The notes below the pieces were generated by a model that saw nothing but the letters and a program-made list of their open reading frames with translations, was not told the DNA's origin and made no database searches. A DNA stretch of 64,000 nt. It comes from Sphingomonas sp. Leaf32 (GTDB lineage: Bacteria > Pseudomonadota > Alphaproteobacteria > Sphingomonadales > Sphingomonadaceae). This document shows, piece after piece, positions 61,123 to 64,000 of the stretch. The stretch lies in NCBI RefSeq assembly GCF_001421765.1, contig NZ_LMLA01000007.1:273510-337509 (forward strand). Direction: 5' to 3'. Both the position numbers and the translations under genes were made by a program. Each line of letters opens with the position of its first letter. Positions within the stretch are counted from its first letter, which is position 1.

Positions 61123-63618
61123 ATGACCCCGCGTTTTTCGCCGGCCGATGCCGATGCCCGCTGGCAGGCCGCATGGGATTCGGCGCGCACCTTCGTCGCC
61201 GACGACCATTCGTCCAAGCCGAAGCGCTATGTGCTGGAGATGTTTCCCTATCCGTCGGGGCGCATCCATATGGGGCACGTCCGCAACTATACGATGGGCG
61301 ACGTGCTGGCGCGCTTCCTGCGGATGACGGGGCATGAGGTGCTGCATCCGATGGGCTGGGACGCCTTCGGGATGCCGGCCGAAAATGCGGCGATGGAAAA
61401 GAAGGTCCATCCCGGCACCTGGACCTATGCCAATATCGCGGCGATGAAGGCGCAGTTGAAGCGGCTCGGCCTCGCCTTCGACTGGTCGCGCGAGTTCGCC
61501 ACCTGCGATCCGGAATATTACGGGCACGAACAGGCGCTGTTCCTCGAACTGCTCAAGGGCGGCCTGGTCTATCGCAAGGAATCGGCGGTCAACTGGGATC
61601 CGGTCGACATGACCGTGCTGGCCAACGAACAGGTGATCGACGGCCGCGGCTGGCGGTCGGGCGCGCTGGTCGAGAAGCGCAAGCTGTCGCAGTGGTTCCT
61701 GAAGATCACCGACTTCGCCGACGACCTGCTCGACGGGCTGGGGACGCTCGACCAGTGGCCCGACAAGGTCCGGCTGATGCAGGAAAACTGGATCGGCAAG
61801 TCGGAGGGGCTGCAATTCTCCTTCGCGCCGGTCGCCCCGTTCGATCAGCGGATCGAAGTCTATTCGACCCGCCCCGACACCATCTTCGGCGCGAGCTTCG
61901 TCGCGATCGCCTCCGATCATCCGATCGCGCGCGCGCTGGCCGAGGGTAACGCGGACGTCGCGGCGTTCATCGATCTGTGCAAGCAGGGGGGCACCACCGC
62001 TGCCGAGCTGGAGACGGCGGAAAAGCTGGGCTTCGATACCGGCCATCGGATGCAGCATCCCTTCGATGCCGCGATCGAACTGCCGGTCTATATCGCGAAC
62101 TTCGTGCTGATGGACTATGGCACCGGCGCGGTGATGGGCGTGCCGGCGCATGACCAGCGCGACCTCGACTTCGCGCGGAAATACGGCCTCGAGGTCCGCC
62201 GCGTCGTCGCGGATGGCGAGAACGCCGATCCGGTGTTCGAGGGCAACGAAGCCTATACCGGTCCCGGCCGGCTGGTGAACTCCGACTTCCTGAACGACAT
62301 GGACGTCGCCGCCGCAAAGCGTGCGGTGATCGACCGGTCCGAATCCGGCGGCTGGGGCAAGGGCACGACCGTATGGCGCCTGCGCGACTGGGGCGTGTCG
62401 CGCCAGCGTTACTGGGGCACGCCGATCCCGATCGTCCATTGCGACGATTGCGGCGTGGTGCCGGTCCCGACCGACCAGTTGCCGGTCAAGCTGCCCGAGG
62501 ACGTGTCGTTCGACATCCCCGGCAACCCGCTCGACCGCCATCCGACGTGGAAAGCTGTCGACTGCCCAGCCTGCGGCAAGCCGGCGCGGCGCGAAACCGA
62601 CACGCTCGACACCTTCGTCGATTCGTCGTGGTATTTCATCCGTTTCGCCAGCCAGCCCGATGACAAACCGTTCGACCGTGCGGTGGCGGAAAGCTGGCTG
62701 CCGGTCGGGCAATATATCGGGGGGGTCGAACATGCGATCCTCCACCTGCTCTACGCCCGCTTCTGGACCCGCGCGCTCAACCATGTCGGGCTGATCGACC
62801 TGAAGGAGCCGTTCGCCGGCCTGTTCACGCAGGGCATGGTCACGCACGAGACGTACAAGTCGGCCGATGGTCGCTGGCTTGCCCCGTCGGAAGTGACCGA
62901 CGGCACCGAGACAGCGACCGGCGATGCGATCACCGTCGGCCGCATCGAAAAAATGTCGAAGTCGAAGAAGAATACGGTCGATCCCGAACCGATTCTCGAT
63001 CGCTACGGTGCTGACGCCGCGCGCTGGTTCATGCTGTCCGACAGCCCGCCCGAACGCGACCTGCCGTGGAGCGAGGCCGGCATCGAAGGCGCCGAACGCT
63101 TCGTCAAGCGGGTGTGGAAGCTGGTCGCGGCGCACGTAGCCGGCGGCACCAGCCCGGATGCGCTGACCCGTGCCATCCACCGTACCATCGCCGGCGTCGC
63201 CGACGATATCACCGGGCTGCAATTCAACAAGGCGGTGGCCAAGCTCTACACATTGCTGGGCGAGGCGGAGAAGGCCAAGGGCATGTCGGACGCCGACATC
63301 GACGCGCTGCTGCTGCTGGTCAGCCCGATGATCCCGCATCTCGCGGAAGAGGCATGGTCGCAACTGGGTCGTCCCGGCCTGATCGCCGATGCCGCATGGC
63401 CGCTGGTCGACGCAGCGATGCTGGTCGAGGCCGAATCGACCATCGCGGTGCAGGTCAACGGCAAGCTGCGCGACACCATCGTCTTGCCCAAGGGCATTGC
63501 CAAGGAGGATGCCGAGGCCGCCGCGCTGGCGAGCGAGAAGATCGTGCGTGCGCTGGAGGGCAAGGCCCCGCGCAAGATCATCGTCGTGCCCGACCGCCTC
63601 GTGAACATCGTCGCATGA
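61123..63618 (+). CDS. leuS: Leucyl-tRNA synthetase
   Basis: An 831-residue class I aminoacyl-tRNA synthetase that charges tRNA-Leu. The HIGH motif is HMGH (49-52) in [27 protein letters not shown] follows. The CP1 editing domain contains [13 protein letters not shown] and the conserved [11 protein letters not shown] Cys-rich zinc-like unit (CDDCG ... CPACG) lies near residues 440-490, and KMSKS is at 610-614. The length is normal. The gene starts ten bases after the DUF3576 stop and overlaps lptE by ATGA. Confidence 0.97.
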   Translation: MTPRFSPADADARWQAAWDSARTFVADDHSSKPKRYVLEMFPYPSGRIHMGHVRNYTMGDVLARFLRMTGHEVLHPMGWDAFGMPAENAAMEKKVHPGTWTYANIAAMKAQLKRLGLAFDWSREFATCDPEYYGHEQALFLELLKGGLVYRKESAVNWDPVDMTVLANEQVIDGRGWRSGALVEKRKLSQWFLKITDFADDLLDGLGTLDQWPDKVRLMQENWIGKSEGLQFSFAPVAPFDQRIEVYSTRPDTIFGASFVAIASDHPIARALAEGNADVAAFIDLCKQGGTTAAELETAEKLGFDTGHRMQHPFDAAIELPVYIANFVLMDYGTGAVMGVPAHDQRDLDFARKYGLEVRRVVADGENADPVFEGNEAYTGPGRLVNSDFLNDMDVAAAKRAVIDRSESGGWGKGTTVWRLRDWGVSRQRYWGTPIPIVHCDDCGVVPVPTDQLPVKLPEDVSFDIPGNPLDRHPTWKAVDCPACGKPARRETDTLDTFVDSSWYFIRFASQPDDKPFDRAVAESWLPVGQYIGGVEHAILHLLYARFWTRALNHVGLIDLKEPFAGLFTQGMVTHETYKSADGRWLAPSEVTDGTETATGDAITVGRIEKMSKSKKNTVDPEPILDRYGADAARWFMLSDSPPERDLPWSEAGIEGAERFVKRVWKLVAAHVAGGTSPDALTRAIHRTIAGVADDITGLQFNKAVAKLYTLLGEAEKAKGMSDADIDALLLLVSPMIPHLAEEAWSQLGRPGLIADAAWPLVDAAMLVEAESTIAVQVNGKLRDTIVLPKGIAKEDAEAAALASEKIVRALEGKAPRKIIVVPDRLVNIVA

Positions 63619-64000
63619 TCCGCGCCGCCATCCTCGCTACCGCACTGCTGCTCGGCGGCTGTGGTCTGCGTCCGCTCTATGCCGGCGGTGAGGGCGGGGT
63701 GGTCCGCCAAACGCTGTCGGGGGTCGAGGTCGCGCCGATTGCGGGCCAGAATGGCTGGCTGGTCGCCAACGCGCTGCGCGACCGGCTGCGCGCCGAGGGG
63801 CCGGCACGCTACCGGTTGGAGATCAAGCTCGACGACGACATCACCGGCCTTGGCGTGCGGCGCGACGATTCGATTACGCGCGAACGGCGGACGCTGCGCG
63901 CGCGCTATCAGTTGATCGACCTGTCGAACGGCGCGGTCACGATCGACGCGACGGCGGGGTCGGATGCCGGCATCGACGTGGTGCGATCCGAATATGCGAC
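63615..64000 (+). CDS. lptE: LPS-assembly lipoprotein LptE, N-terminal part
   Basis: The first 128 residues are present; the gene runs off the window. A signal peptide with lipobox L-G-G-C (Cys16) is followed by GLRPLYAGG, the typical start of mature alphaproteobacterial LptE. Then [22 protein letters not shown] and [24 protein letters not shown] match the family. LptE plugs the LptD barrel that inserts lipopolysaccharide (or its glycosphingolipid counterpart in sphingomonads) into the outer leaflet. It overlaps leuS by ATGA. Confidence 0.88.
   Translation, partial: MIRAAILATALLLGGCGLRPLYAGGEGGVVRQTLSGVEVAPIAGQNGWLVANALRDRLRAEGPARYRLEIKLDDDITGLGVRRDDSITRERRTLRARYQLIDLSNGAVTIDATAGSDAGIDVVRSEYA

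Overview
The window is GC-rich, densely packed DNA from an alphaproteobacterium, most likely a sphingomonad (Sphingomonas or a close relative). The evidence is the set of gene families (aerobic cobaltochelatase CobS/CobT, TonB receptors with an IVVTG box, a DUF3576 lipoprotein next to leuS and lptE, a DUF5690 transporter) and several families of intergenic palindromes of the kind common in sphingomonads. The species assignment is inference. No rRNA, tRNA, IS element, prophage or CRISPR array was recognised.

Layout. 1-15.3 kb is a mixed chromosomal segment: the end of cobS, a thioesterase, a GNAT acetyltransferase coupled to a GT-C-like membrane protein, GtrA plus a methyltransferase, an ABC-2 exporter, queG, a diguanylate cyclase, an M15 peptidase, a GT2 glycosyltransferase, and cobT with a small ribbon-helix-helix gene. 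15.5-35.2 kb is a flagellar-type export and hook-basal-body cluster in two convergent operons: flgF-flgG-flgA/H-flgI-flgB-flgC-fliE-fliF-(100-aa protein)-fliH-fliI-fliJ-fliK-flgD-flgE-fliM-fliN-fliO-fliP-fliA-TPR-hypothetical on the plus strand, and fliQ-fliR-flhB-flhA-TPR on the minus strand. 35.4-46.1 kb is a giant Rhs/YD-repeat protein with LysM and a GIY-YIG-like C-terminal toxin domain, an Imm26-type immunity gene and a fragment of a second toxin tip. 46.1-58.5 kb is an uptake segment: DUF2946, TonB receptor and PepSY protein (probably iron or copper chelate uptake), then convergently a DUF5690 transporter, a second TonB receptor, a Tat-exported phospholipase C and an exported HAD phosphatase, followed by a ligase-associated DNA exonuclease. 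58.5-64 kb is repeat-rich with an orphan Imm8-like gene and an outer-membrane protein, then the DUF3576-leuS-lptE operon.

The flagellar cluster is the most interesting part. It has the rod, hook, P/L rings, ATPase complex and complete export gate. It shows a FlgA-FlgH fusion, a shortened FliF, a 100-residue protein where fliG would be expected, and a FliM-like protein reduced to little more than a SpoA domain with no visible CheY-binding N-terminus. No stator, filament, cap, hook-filament junction or chemotaxis gene is present in the window. It may be a reduced, perhaps non-rotary, flagellum-derived secretion machine, or one part of a flagellum whose remaining genes lie elsewhere; the sequence here cannot decide. 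The Rhs toxin gene is transcribed divergently from the export-gate operon a few hundred bases away.
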